Source of the DNA: Cuneatibacter caecimuris
GTDB taxonomy: Bacteria > Bacillota > Clostridia > Lachnospirales > Lachnospiraceae
Assembly: GCF_004216775.1 (NCBI RefSeq)
Contig: NZ_SGXF01000002.1
Span: 62,001 to 126,000 of the forward strand
DNA length: 64,000 nucleotides
Direction: 5' to 3'
This document shows, piece by piece, positions 6,355 through 12,438 of the stretch; position 1 is the stretch's first letter, and the number at the start of each line of letters is the position of its first letter. The notes below the pieces were generated by a model. It saw only the letters and a list, made by a program, of their open reading frames with translations. It had not been told where the DNA came from and made no database searches. Made by a program: the position numbers and the translations under genes.

Positions 6355-7637
6355 CCCTGTTTCCTCTCTATTTCTGCAATCGCCCGAAATACCGGGTAAA
6401 ATTGCTGCGGTACTACCGCATTTCCGAGGCATTTCAAGCGGTCAACTCTGTTTTTGATCCCCGTTGCGGTCCTGGGGATATCCGGTTCTGTGTCCCAGTA
6501 GCGGTTAATCAGGTAATCTCTGTCCAGCCTGGCGGGAAGCCCATCAACCACTCCACCCAATACGGATTCAGCTGCCCACCGTTCCCCTGGCTCATGCTCT
6601 TTCTCTCGGCTTCCGAAATCATGCCCCGTTCCTCCAGCTTTTTTAGCTGCTGATAATTCCCGGTCCCTCCGCACATTCCGGCTCCTGTTGTTGGTGTCGG
6701 AAACATTGCTATCTGGTCGTTGAGGTTCCGGCTCCTGTGTTCCTTGTCCTCCCATCTGCTCGCCTGACCGGTCCGGTAATCTCTGGCCTGTGGCGTTGCA
6801 TATAACACTACCCCTTTCAGATTCCCTCTCTTCCGGTCGTGTTCCGCAGACTTGCTCCCCCTCCTCCCGGAGCCTTTGGAATCTGTCGCTTTGGGTGTTG
6901 GCCATATCTTGACCTGACCGCTCAGATTGGGTTCTCCCCGGCTGTTCACATACATTTCCCGGTTGGCGGCGTCTGATACTACTGGGGTTTTCCAGATCTT
7001 CGGCCCTTCCCATGCTTTCACTGTTTCTGGGTTTACCTGCTCCCGAAGATTCGCCGGCCGCTTCCGTCCCTTTCTGCTCCCGGTTGCTTGACGCTCCAAT
7101 GCGTCCGGCGACCGCTGGGGAAGGTGATCCATTGTGTTCGGCGTAGCCCACAATCGCAACCCGGTATCTTCTGTGTCTGGCTCCGACAGCGCAAGCTGGA
7201 ACAAGAAATGTCCTTGTCCGATATCCACAGGTTTCCAGCTCAGATAATATATCGGGGAGTGCCATTCGCACGATTCCAGCAACATTTTCTCCAACAATCC
7301 AAGTGGGCCTGAGTTCTTTGATAACCCTAACCATTTCCGGCCAGAGGTAGCGGTCGTCCTCCTTGCCTCTCTGCTTCCCGGCAACGGAAAAAGGCTGGCA
7401 TGGGAATCCCCCTGAAATAACGTCAACTGTCCTTCTACCTGTTCGCTCATAGTAACTCTCTCCCGTCAATGTTCGTATGTCTTTCCAGCGCGGGACGTCC
7501 GGCCAGTGCTTTTCCAGCACCTTTGTGGGATATTCCGCCCACTCGCACTGCCCCACAGTTTTCATCCCCGCCCATTCCGCTGCCAGATCCAGGCCGCCGA
7601 TCCCGGAAAACAGGGAAAGGTGTGTCAACTCACTCAT
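6351..7637 (-). CDS. Phage DNA cytosine-5 methyltransferase
   Basis: Started at the ATG at 7637, which forms an ATGA overlap with the gene before it (428 residues). Conserved motifs appear in order: I LFSGIGGLD near residue 10, IV GGFPCQPFS near 78 with the catalytic Cys, VI GENV near 110, VIII ARHRRYRV near 150, and X LGNAVVPQQ near the C-terminus. Between VIII and X is a hydrophilic low-complexity target-recognition region with repeats such as DLENPSS, DMANTQS, VICNATG and NVSDTNN. The same DNA in another frame encodes the protein at 6509-7450. It methylates cytosine in a target I cannot predict. Confidence 0.93.
   Translation of the reverse strand: MSELTHLSLFSGIGGLDLAAEWAGMKTVGQCEWAEYPTKVLEKHWPDVPRWKDIRTLTGESYYERTGRRTVDVISGGFPCQPFSVAGKQRGKEDDRYLWPEMVRVIKELRPTWIVGENVAGIVRMALPDILSELETCGYRTRTFLVPACAVGARHRRYRVAIVGYAEHNGSPSPAVAGRIGASSNREQKGTEAAGESSGAGKPRNSESMGRAEDLENPSSIRRRQPGNVCEQPGRTQSERSGQDMANTQSDRFQRLREEGEQVCGTRPEERESERGSVICNATGQRLPDRSGEQMGGQGTQEPEPQRPDSNVSDTNNRSRNVRRDRELSAAKKAGGTGHDFGSREKEHEPGERWAAESVLGGVVDGLPARLDRDYLINRYWDTEPDIPRTATGIKNRVDRLKCLGNAVVPQQFYPVFRAIAEIERKQG
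6509..7450 (-). CDS. Nested PTP-repeat phage protein inside the cytosine methylase gene
   Basis: A 313-codon frame lies wholly inside the methylase gene, same strand, shifted by one base. Its ATG at 7450 has a GGGAGAG ribosome site. The product has repeated [WYF]xTPxxxD units (LWATPNTMD, IWKTPVVSD, IWPTPKATD, LYATPQARD, MFPTPTTG), then GGQLNPYWVEWLMGFPPGWT at the end. I recognise that layout from separate phage proteins often labelled methylase-associated. Each TP unit coincides with an N-[PT]-x-S repeat of the methylase frame, so the repeats are dual-coding. Function unknown; possibly a methylase partner. Confidence 0.68.
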   Translation of the reverse strand: MSEQVEGQLTLFQGDSHASLFPLPGSREARRTTATSGRKWLGLSKNSGPLGLLEKMLLESCEWHSPIYYLSWKPVDIGQGHFLFQLALSEPDTEDTGLRLWATPNTMDHLPQRSPDALERQATGSRKGRKRPANLREQVNPETVKAWEGPKIWKTPVVSDAANREMYVNSRGEPNLSGQVKIWPTPKATDSKGSGRRGSKSAEHDRKRGNLKGVVLYATPQARDYRTGQASRWEDKEHRSRNLNDQIAMFPTPTTGAGMCGGTGNYQQLKKLEERGMISEAERKSMSQGNGGQLNPYWVEWLMGFPPGWTEIT

Positions 7638-7792
7638 TCTGCTTCTCCCTCCAAATATTCTTCTATTCTGTCCTTGCATTCCTTACCTGAGTTGCAGTTC
7701 TTCGCTGCCGGGCAGGATGCACACATGATAAGCTGTTTCAGGTATTCTGTCATTCTGGCTGGGCTGCTGGACATATCCTCATATACTGTCAT
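7634..7792 (-). CDS. Small four-cysteine phage protein (52 aa)
   Basis: The ATG at 7792 overlaps the preceding gene's stop by 14 bases, and the stop overlaps the methylase start as ATGA. It encodes MTVYEDMSSSPARMTEYLKQ followed by MCASCPAAKNCNSGKECKDR. Four cysteines in CxxC-x5-C-x5-C spacing suggest a small zinc-binding fold. Tight coupling on both sides supports a real gene. No function recognised. Confidence 0.65.
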   Translation of the reverse strand: MTVYEDMSSSPARMTEYLKQLIMCASCPAAKNCNSGKECKDRIEEYLEGEAE

Positions 7793-7985
7793 GTCGCAGC
7801 CTCCTTACTGCTGCGGTCCATTCCACCGTGAACCATTCGATCCACTCCGGTTTGAGTTTTCCTATATGCTCCAAATTCAAAATATCTCTGACTTTTTTCT
7901 TTGTCACTCCCTCTTTTTCGGCAATTTCCTCTACGGTCATGCCTGATTTGTACATTTCCTGTATAATTCCGTCTCCTTCTATCAT
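7779..7985 (-). CDS. Small helix-turn-helix phage protein (68 aa)
   Basis: The segment MYKSGMTVEEIAEKEGVTKK near residue 11, followed by KVRDILN, is a convincing recognition-helix pattern like that of resolvase- or sigma-4-type HTHs. It is followed by a basic tail. The start overlaps the stop of the upstream gene by 4 bases (ATGA). It probably binds DNA as an early regulator. Targets unknown. Confidence 0.62.
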   Translation of the reverse strand: MIEGDGIIQEMYKSGMTVEEIAEKEGVTKKKVRDILNLEHIGKLKPEWIEWFTVEWTAAVRRLRHDSI

Positions 7986-8341
7986 TGTTCTTCCTCCAAA
8001 TAATTTCTTCCGAATTTTCCCATGAAAGCCGCGTGCCCATATAGGCTTTCATAGGCGCTCTGCCCGTCCTCCTGTAATATCCGCATGAGTTCCTGGTTGT
8101 TATGTACTGCCTCCGGGCCGTTGATATGATGATTCAGGCAGAGATATACCTTCAGCCCCTCTGCTTCCGAAATCTGCCGGCCGGGATTTCCGCCAAAAAT
8201 ATGATGTTCATGGACTACTGGGTGAATCCTGTAGTCCTGGTATAGTTTTATACAGAGGTAGCAGGTCCCGTTTTTCTCGTGCAGAATGCTTGGTTTGTGC
8301 TGCTTTCTCTTTTTCTTGTACTGTGGTTTTGGATACAGCAT
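7982..8341 (-). CDS. Phage HNH-like zinc protein
   Basis: This 119-residue basic protein contains CYLC near residue 27, VHEHHIFGG near 43 and LCLNHH near 68. That is a C-C...HH...C-HH arrangement of a beta-beta-alpha metal nuclease. The N-terminus is lysine-rich (QYKKKRKQHK). Proteins of this type in early phage regions are often recombination nucleases of the NinG/DUF968 kind. Start and stop abut their neighbours (TAAATG on one side, ATGA on the other). Nuclease activity is inferred from the metal ligands. Confidence 0.68.
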   Translation of the reverse strand: MLYPKPQYKKKRKQHKPSILHEKNGTCYLCIKLYQDYRIHPVVHEHHIFGGNPGRQISEAEGLKVYLCLNHHINGPEAVHNNQELMRILQEDGQSAYESLYGHAAFMGKFGRNYLEEEQ

Positions 8342-8911
8342 TTATTTCGTAATGTCCTTTCCGCCCAGGTATTCCAGTATTTCCTGGGCTTTTTCGCTTT
8401 TCATTTCGCAGACATAATAGGCCATTACATTATTTTTCCAGTAGAACCCTTTGTTTTCCCCCATGAGTGGACCCACTGCCGGGGTTTCCACTTCCTCGAT
8501 GACCGAATTGTCTATAATGTCTATACAATATCGGTCTATCATATGGAGTTTTCCGTTTTCCGGGTCCTTGATTAGTTTCGCCTCTGCTGGCAGGTGCAGA
8601 GATGCGCAGGTCTCTTTGAGGGATTTTGTGCATTTTTCCGCTTCTTCCATGGCATTATAGATTTCATGCCACGGGACCTCATACTGATTCCCGGCTTTGG
8701 TGGCGCTCAAGACTTCGCCCGGCCCTGGTATTTCCCCGGTCAACTCGATGATTGCACCCAATTCTTTTTTGGGGATCATGTCTTTTTGAATCCATATCAC
8801 CCAATAGTCCCCTGCCAGGTAGATTCCTGTTCCGTCATTTCCCACTTTGAGGCCATATGCTTTATAGGCCTCTTTGATTAATTTTTTAAATCCATTTGTT
8901 TTTAAGAACAT
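8342..8911 (-). CDS. Phage hypothetical protein (189 aa)
   Basis: The first 75 residues (FKKLIKEAYKAYGLKVGNDG to LTGEIPGPGE) form a compact mixed alpha/beta region with AGDYWVIWIQKDMIPKKELG. The middle mentions no catalytic motif, and the end is acidic and helical (EMKSEKAQEILEYLGGKD). It overlaps the RNase H gene by 10 bases. It resembles conserved early-region phage proteins of unknown function; I cannot name a role. Confidence 0.65.
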   Translation of the reverse strand: MFLKTNGFKKLIKEAYKAYGLKVGNDGTGIYLAGDYWVIWIQKDMIPKKELGAIIELTGEIPGPGEVLSATKAGNQYEVPWHEIYNAMEEAEKCTKSLKETCASLHLPAEAKLIKDPENGKLHMIDRYCIDIIDNSVIEEVETPAVGPLMGENKGFYWKNNVMAYYVCEMKSEKAQEILEYLGGKDITK

Positions 8912-9336
8912 AATTTTCTCCTTTCCATTTCTGACAGCAGCCAGTCATAATAGGCGTGGCGGCCGGCGTCTGCAAATAATAGATGTGTCTGGGCCATCTT
9001 CCAGAGCTGTTCCCATTCCTCCCGGTTGGCAACCGGTGTTCCCTTTGCGGTAAGGAATCCTTCTGCCGCCCAATGTTCTAAGTTCCGTTCGATCATTCCC
9101 ACCACAAAATCATTCGCCGTGTGAACATGTACTTCACAGGGCTGGTTCAGGCGGTTCATGGCTTCTATGATCCCCCGGAGAATGACACGGTTATATGTCC
9201 CGCAGAATCTCCCGAACCCTTCCCGCGTCCGCAGGTCTCCGGCTGCTGTCCGGCATTCCAGCACATAACCGTATTGCTTATTCGTCGGGCGGGGAGAGAT
9301 ATTGTCTGTTTCGACGTAGATATGTACTTCATACAT
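8902..9336 (-). CDS. Phage ribonuclease H family protein
   Basis: This 144-residue protein has the RNase HI order of acidic residues: YVETDN near 9, a Glu in RGIIEAMNRL near 58, VHTANDFVVGMI near 75, and an Asp in AYYDWLLSEM near the C-terminus. RNase HI cuts RNA in RNA-DNA hybrids and could remove replication primers or R-loops for the phage. It sits next to the Rep-like gene, consistent with a DNA-replication role. The canonical first Asp context is slightly altered (VETDN), so activity is likely but not certain. Confidence 0.78.
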   Translation of the reverse strand: MYEVHIYVETDNISPRPTNKQYGYVLECRTAAGDLRTREGFGRFCGTYNRVILRGIIEAMNRLNQPCEVHVHTANDFVVGMIERNLEHWAAEGFLTAKGTPVANREEWEQLWKMAQTHLLFADAGRHAYYDWLLSEMERRKLCS

Positions 9337-9340
9337 TTTT

Positions 9341-10063
9341 TCAATCCCTCCTGTGCCTGAGCAGAGAATAGATCCTGTATTGATATCCTGTTACCGGGTT
9401 GATCCCCTCTCGGAGGGAATCTTGATCCAGATAATACCCGACCGGGATGCGTATTTTTTTCCAGTGTTTCCAGGAAAGATAGACCTTTTCTTCTGGTTCC
9501 GGGATCGGGAGATTTCGGGAGGCGGAATAGCTGCTTTCCCTCAATCGTGGATCAGTTTTGGGGGTTTTCGTGATGTAAGCCGCCAGGCGGGAAAATTCCC
9601 CCTTCTCATACAGGAGTTCGTTGACCACTTTCCCCCAGACCCATGCGCGGGACAGGATCAGGTCTGTATCCGGTATCCGGTTGAGAACTATGTGGATATG
9701 CCAGCCGTTTTTTGTTCCAACCTCAATGTTTCTGATCCATTTCAGTTCATGTCCGCGTTTTTTGTACTCTTTGCGGACTTCCCGGATGAATTTTTTGAAA
9801 TGGTCTTTTGCTGTTTCCATGTCTGGCGGCCGGGCATCCCGTCTGTATGTGAGGTCTGTGAAATAATCGTTTGCCCGGAAATGCGCCCGCAGCTTCCTTC
9901 TGGCCATTTTTTCTCTGTTATACTGGTTCCGGCGTTCTATCTGTTCCGGCGTGGGCTTCGCCCTCTTTAACCTCTTCTGACCCGGCGCGCCGTATCTCCC
10001 TGTATGGTATTCCTCGACTTCTATTGCATTTTGAAATTTATAGGTTTTTTTCTTGTATGCCAT
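9341..10063 (-). CDS. HUH endonuclease, rolling-circle Rep-like
   Basis: This 240-residue basic protein has the three Rep motifs: DYFTDLTYR near residue 67 (motif 1), the metal-binding GWHIHIVLNR near 120 (H122 and H124), and AAYITKTPK near 161 with Tyr163 as likely nicking residue. HUH enzymes nick one strand at an origin hairpin and stay linked to the 5' end. The first 60 residues are a Lys/Arg-rich extension (KARRKLRA type). A perfect small inverted repeat lies 40 bases upstream of the start (10103-10125). An HUH protein in a tailed phage suggests single-strand nicking at replication start, but it could be a plasmid-derived helper. Confidence 0.8.
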   Translation of the reverse strand: MAYKKKTYKFQNAIEVEEYHTGRYGAPGQKRLKRAKPTPEQIERRNQYNREKMARRKLRAHFRANDYFTDLTYRRDARPPDMETAKDHFKKFIREVRKEYKKRGHELKWIRNIEVGTKNGWHIHIVLNRIPDTDLILSRAWVWGKVVNELLYEKGEFSRLAAYITKTPKTDPRLRESSYSASRNLPIPEPEEKVYLSWKHWKKIRIPVGYYLDQDSLREGINPVTGYQYRIYSLLRHRRD

Positions 10064-10102
10064 GTCTCCGGTCCTATCTTTAATATCTTTATCAAGTTTT
10101 CA

Positions 10103-10125
10103 AAAACGGCTGAAACTGCCGTTTT
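10103..10125. repeat. Inverted repeat upstream of the Rep-like gene
   Basis: AAAACGGC and GCCGTTTT pair perfectly around the loop TGAAACT. The A/T flanks make it terminator-like on both strands. Its position 40 bases before the HUH gene also makes it a candidate nick-site or autoregulatory hairpin. No nonanucleotide nick consensus is evident. Confidence 0.4.
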
Positions 10126-10127
10126 GC

Positions 10128-10156
10128 TTGACTTTCTGACCCGGAAATGGTATACT
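10128..10156 (+). promoter_or_regulatory. Near-consensus sigma-A promoter (P1)
   Basis: TTGACT, a 17-base spacer and TATACT, on the plus strand, opposite to the surrounding early genes. The predicted start is near 10163 and a strong terminator follows within 60 bases. Confidence 0.7.
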
Positions 10157-10162
10157 AATTAC

Positions 10163-10218
10163 GTGGGAGCCTGGATTATTTCCGGGTTGGGCCGGTACTT
10201 GAGATACCGGCCTTTTTT
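10163..10218 (+). ncRNA. Predicted small RNA with its own promoter and terminator
   Basis: The transcript starting near 10163 (GTGGGAGCCTGGA...) runs about 35 bases and then meets GGCCGGTA-CTTGAGA-TACCGGCC (10190-10212) followed by six T. The unit is about 56 bases, has no ribosome site and no open frame worth noting. It lies in the 165-base gap between the Rep-like gene and the next early gene. I infer a regulatory RNA; the target is unknown. Confidence 0.6.
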
Positions 10219-10228
10219 ATTGTCCAAA

Positions 10229-10435
10229 TTACTTTTTCCCGCGCAATAGCTTCAGCTCCATGATTTCGCGCGGCGTCAGGCCCGTATCTTCGTAGCGTCC
10301 CAGAAGATCGACCACTGTTCCAAAAATGCAGGAATTGTTATGGAAATTTTTGATACTGATTTCCTGCCCGCTGTTGATCGGGCATCTGTAGTGCCCTTCG
10401 GCAAGTCCAGGATTCTCCCTTGTCATTCTTTCCAT
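10229..10435 (-). CDS. Small conserved phage protein (68 aa)
   Basis: It contains the LLGRYEDTGLTPREI motif near the C-terminus that recurs in short early proteins of Clostridia phages. A possible zinc or compact fold precedes it (HYRCPINSG). AGGAG lies 12 bases before the ATG at 10435; a second ATG three codons later is possible. No function known to me. Confidence 0.65.
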   Translation of the reverse strand: MERMTRENPGLAEGHYRCPINSGQEISIKNFHNNSCIFGTVVDLLGRYEDTGLTPREIMELKLLRGKK

Positions 10436-10467
10436 GTGGTTTTTTCTCCTTTTTCGAGAATATTCTA

Positions 10468-10495
10468 TTGACTTTTCTTTTGTCTGGGGTATAAT
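10468..10495 (+). promoter_or_regulatory. Near-consensus sigma-A promoter (P2)
   Basis: TTGACT, a 16-base spacer and TATAAT on the plus strand, in the gap between two small minus-strand early genes. The start would be near 10502. Confidence 0.65.
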
Positions 10496-10501
10496 AAAGA
10501 C

Positions 10502-10556
10502 GTTCAGAAATTTCTTTATCTGCCCGGCCGCTTTTTAATACTCCTTTGCGGCCGGG
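10502..10556 (+). ncRNA. Predicted hairpin RNA with an anti-Shine-Dalgarno loop
   Basis: Downstream of P2 the RNA would carry the 9-bp perfect stem CCCGGCCGC/GCGGCCGGG (10523-10556) with a 16-base loop that contains CTCCTTT, the complement of a Shine-Dalgarno sequence. There is no strong T-run after it; transcription may continue into the next promoter. It has no coding capacity. The RNA is predicted from promoter and fold only. Confidence 0.4.
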
Positions 10557-10558
10557 TG

Positions 10559-10587
10559 TTGACATTTCCCGGGAATCCGGTTATGAT
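10559..10587 (+). promoter_or_regulatory. Near-consensus sigma-A promoter (P3)
   Basis: TTGACA, a 17-base spacer and TATGAT, starting three bases after the P2 hairpin, plus strand. The start would be near 10594. Confidence 0.65.
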
Positions 10588-10593
10588 TAGATT

Positions 10594-10648
10594 GTGTATT
10601 TTTTTATGTTTCTGAACCGTCTGGGGTTGCCGCCTCAGCGGTTCTTTT
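10594..10648 (+). ncRNA. Predicted small RNA ending in a terminator
   Basis: From about 10594 the RNA has an A/T-rich leader and then GAACCG...CGGTTC (10614-10644) with an inner CTG/CAG stem, followed by TTTT. Its 3' half overlaps in antisense the 3' end of the small gene at 10604-10813. No ribosome site. Predicted from sequence only. Confidence 0.5.
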
Positions 10649-10813
10649 CGTTTCTGGAATTTCGCGGTTCCAGCAGGCTTCGCAATCTAACTCCCAGCAG
10701 GTAGCAATGGATTCTTCTGGTGTTTCATACCCATAGTTATCTGGACATCCCACCGCGTCTTCTCCATCCATTCGATCAGGATGCTCCTGTTCCAGTTTTT
10801 CTTTGAATGTCAT
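10604..10813 (-). CDS. Small conserved phage protein (69 aa)
   Basis: Begins MTFKEKLEQEHPDRM and has a four-cysteine set (VGCPDNYGYE, ATCWELDCEACWN), a pattern I associate with short zinc-binding proteins found in many Firmicutes phages. Start overlaps the sigma-factor stop by 4 bases (ATGA). Function unknown. Confidence 0.68.
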   Translation of the reverse strand: MTFKEKLEQEHPDRMDGEDAVGCPDNYGYETPEESIATCWELDCEACWNREIPETKRTAEAATPDGSET

Positions 10814-11319
10814 ACCGCAACTCCTTTCTGGATTTTTTCTTTTATTTTTTTGATTTTTCTGGAAAGAACAGGCTGACTGCAGCCATATTGTTGCGCCAGT
10901 ATCTCCTGTCTTGTGCCGTGTATGTAATACTGCAGGATCAGTTCCCTGTCCTGCCTGTTCATTGTGTTCAAAATCTGTTCTGCAAAAAGATGATCTTCTA
11001 TTGCTTCGAATCCTGATTCATAATCCGGCAGCGTGTCGATCTTCCGCAGCTTGTCCCCGTCCTGCTCTTGTATCGGGGCGTCATAGCTCATTACGCTGCA
11101 CTGACGTTTTTCCCTGCGCAGGTACATTAATATTTCATTCTGGATTACCGGGCAAGCGTAGGAAGAAAACTGTATTCCCTTCCTGTTATCAAAGGACTGG
11201 CTTGCTATAACCAGTCCTAAATATGCCGTGCCCTGTAATTCTTCATATTCAATTCCGGTATTTTTGAACCTGTGGGCTACCATGTTTGCAAGTCCCAGGT
11301 GTTCCTCCGCTCTTATCAT
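10810..11319 (-). CDS. Phage sigma-70 family RNA polymerase sigma factor
   Basis: This 169-residue protein has region 2 (LVIASQSFDNRKGIQFSSYA and VIQNEILMYLRREKR near residues 34-75) and a region-4 helix-turn-helix near the end (TRQEILAQQYGCSQPVLSRK). The sequence resembles sporulation-type sigmas (SigF/SigG/SigK class). Phage sigma factors redirect host polymerase to phage promoters. The near-consensus promoters seen in this region look like housekeeping ones, so the promoters this sigma reads are not identified. Confidence 0.82.
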   Translation of the reverse strand: MIRAEEHLGLANMVAHRFKNTGIEYEELQGTAYLGLVIASQSFDNRKGIQFSSYACPVIQNEILMYLRREKRQCSVMSYDAPIQEQDGDKLRKIDTLPDYESGFEAIEDHLFAEQILNTMNRQDRELILQYYIHGTRQEILAQQYGCSQPVLSRKIKKIKEKIQKGVAV

Positions 11320-11456
11320 TAGCTCTCTCCCTGTTCCAGGTTATATTCTGCCCAGAGTTCAAGCCGTATTTCTGGGCTTAATTTTCGGTACGCTTTCCTG
11401 CAGTCACTATATGTATGGTGCAGTCCTTTTCTCATTAGCCATATGTAGAAATTCAT
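11319..11456 (-). CDS. Small phage protein coupled to the sigma factor (45 aa)
   Basis: The ATG at 11456 opens MNFYIWLMRKGLHHTYSDCR and the stop overlaps the sigma-factor start as TAATG. Basic and aromatic, no membrane segment. Support comes from the overlap and open frame. No family recognised. Confidence 0.5.
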   Translation of the reverse strand: MNFYIWLMRKGLHHTYSDCRKAYRKLSPEIRLELWAEYNLEQGES

Positions 11457-11574
11457 GCTTTCTCCTTTCTGTGATTCTCCGGTGCTTCAGGTTCCATTTC
11501 CTTGCCTTCCGGCATCGTATTGCCTGTTTTTTATCTGCCGTCATGGGGCAGTATTTCAGTTCTTTTTCCTCCAT
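11407..11574 (-). CDS. Small basic phage protein (55 aa)
   Basis: The start at 11574 (MEEKELKYCPMTADKKQAIR) has a strong AGGAGG 10 bases upstream. The rest is strongly basic (CRKARKWNLKHRRITERRK). It overlaps the next small gene by 50 bases in another frame. It may bind nucleic acid; function unknown. Confidence 0.5.
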   Translation of the reverse strand: MEEKELKYCPMTADKKQAIRCRKARKWNLKHRRITERRKHEFLHMANEKRTAPYI

Positions 11575-11605
11575 GTCAGTTCCTCCTAAGATTCTAAAAC
11601 CGTTA

Positions 11606-11634
11606 TTGATTTTCTTGCCTTCTTGCCCTATAAT
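11606..11634 (+). promoter_or_regulatory. Near-consensus sigma-A promoter (P4)
   Basis: TTGATT, a 17-base spacer and TATAAT, plus strand, 50 bases upstream of the small plus-strand gene at 11685. Start near 11641. Confidence 0.7.
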
Positions 11635-11684
11635 CACTGTACAGGCCCCGCCAGGCCAAGTGCGAAAGAAAGGAGGCCTAAAGT

Positions 11685-11906
11685 ATGTTTGATATTCTCT
11701 TTGAGTATTTTGATGGAACTAATTATATTTGCAAAGATGTTAAAAAGATTGTGATTCCTACTCAATCTGGAAAAGTTAGCATCCAGGGAGACGAAATCCT
11801 GCAGTATCAATTCAGAATCCATTCTGAAATTTATCTTTACTCTGATTCCAGATGCTATACTGTTTCTTGTTCCAATCTAAAAGCGCTTGAAGTCTTGAAG
11901 AAATAA
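11685..11906 (+). CDS. Small plus-strand phage protein with its own promoter (73 aa)
   Basis: AGGAGG lies 9 bases before the ATG, and promoter P4 lies just upstream. It is the only protein gene on the plus strand within the early region. The product begins MFDILFEYFDGTNYICKDVK; it is a soluble, mostly beta sequence ending LKALEVLKK. I do not recognise it. Being read against the early operon suggests lysogenic or constitutive expression, perhaps an accessory or control function. Confidence 0.7.
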   Translation: MFDILFEYFDGTNYICKDVKKIVIPTQSGKVSIQGDEILQYQFRIHSEIYLYSDSRCYTVSCSNLKALEVLKK

Positions 11907-12032
11907 TTATTGGTCTCTAACCTCTATGATGATTTCCGCATGGGGGTTAGATTCTTTTATTTTCAAAATAAATGGTAAATCTTCCTTCATGTGCACAAAA
12001 CTCTTATAATAAAAAAATATTTTTATTTCCAT
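11907..12032 (-). CDS. Small phage protein (41 aa)
   Basis: The ATG at 12032 has AAGGAGGACAAA directly upstream, an excellent ribosome site. The product begins MEIKIFFYYKSFVHMKEDLP and ends IIIEVRDQ. Its end is convergent with the plus-strand gene at 11685 (adjacent stops). Function unknown. Confidence 0.55.
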   Translation of the reverse strand: MEIKIFFYYKSFVHMKEDLPFILKIKESNPHAEIIIEVRDQ

Positions 12033-12046
12033 TTTGTCCTCCTTCT

Positions 12047-12199
12047 TTAGCTGGCCGCCCGCTCTGATTCTTCGGGCTGATCTTTTCTGGTTACGGTCAC
12101 GGAAATTCTTACATTTTCCCGTTTTGACAGGATCGCCGCAAGCGCGGTGTAAAATGCCTGAACGTCAAATGTTCCGTGTACTTCTACTCCGTCTTTCAT
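12047..12199 (-). CDS. Small phage protein (50 aa)
   Basis: ATG at 12199 with GGGGGATG upstream. It reads MKDGVEVHGTFDVQAFYTAL and then SVTVTRKDQPEE. Looks like one small alpha/beta domain. It sits between other short genes with compatible spacing. No family recognised. Confidence 0.55.
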   Translation of the reverse strand: MKDGVEVHGTFDVQAFYTALAAILSKRENVRISVTVTRKDQPEESERAAS

Positions 12200-12211
12200 A
12201 GTTCATCCCCC

Positions 12212-12382
12212 TTATCCCGCTTTTCTGGTGTCCGTGGAACTTATAAGTTCCTGGAACTTCATGCCGTGAATGAATATTTGCATTTCTTTTTCCTTCTGGC
12301 TGTTCACGGATTTCAGCAGTTCAAGCATTTCCTCCGCCTCTGGCTTATTTTCCTTCGGTATGATGGTTTCCATTTCTTTCAT
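12212..12382 (-). CDS. Small helical phage protein (56 aa)
   Basis: I start it at 12382, where AAAGGAGAGCAT precedes the ATG; the longer frame to 12484 runs through a tRNA-like element. It begins MKEMETIIPKENKPEAEEML and continues as an amphipathic, coiled-coil-like helix (LLKSVNSQKEKEMQIFIHGM). Function unknown. Confidence 0.55.
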   Translation of the reverse strand: MKEMETIIPKENKPEAEEMLELLKSVNSQKEKEMQIFIHGMKFQELISSTDTRKAG

Positions 12383-12438
12383 ATGCTCTCCTTTCTGCAC
12401 TGTCTTACAGTGCGTATCTTCTGGGCCTATTCCCATAT

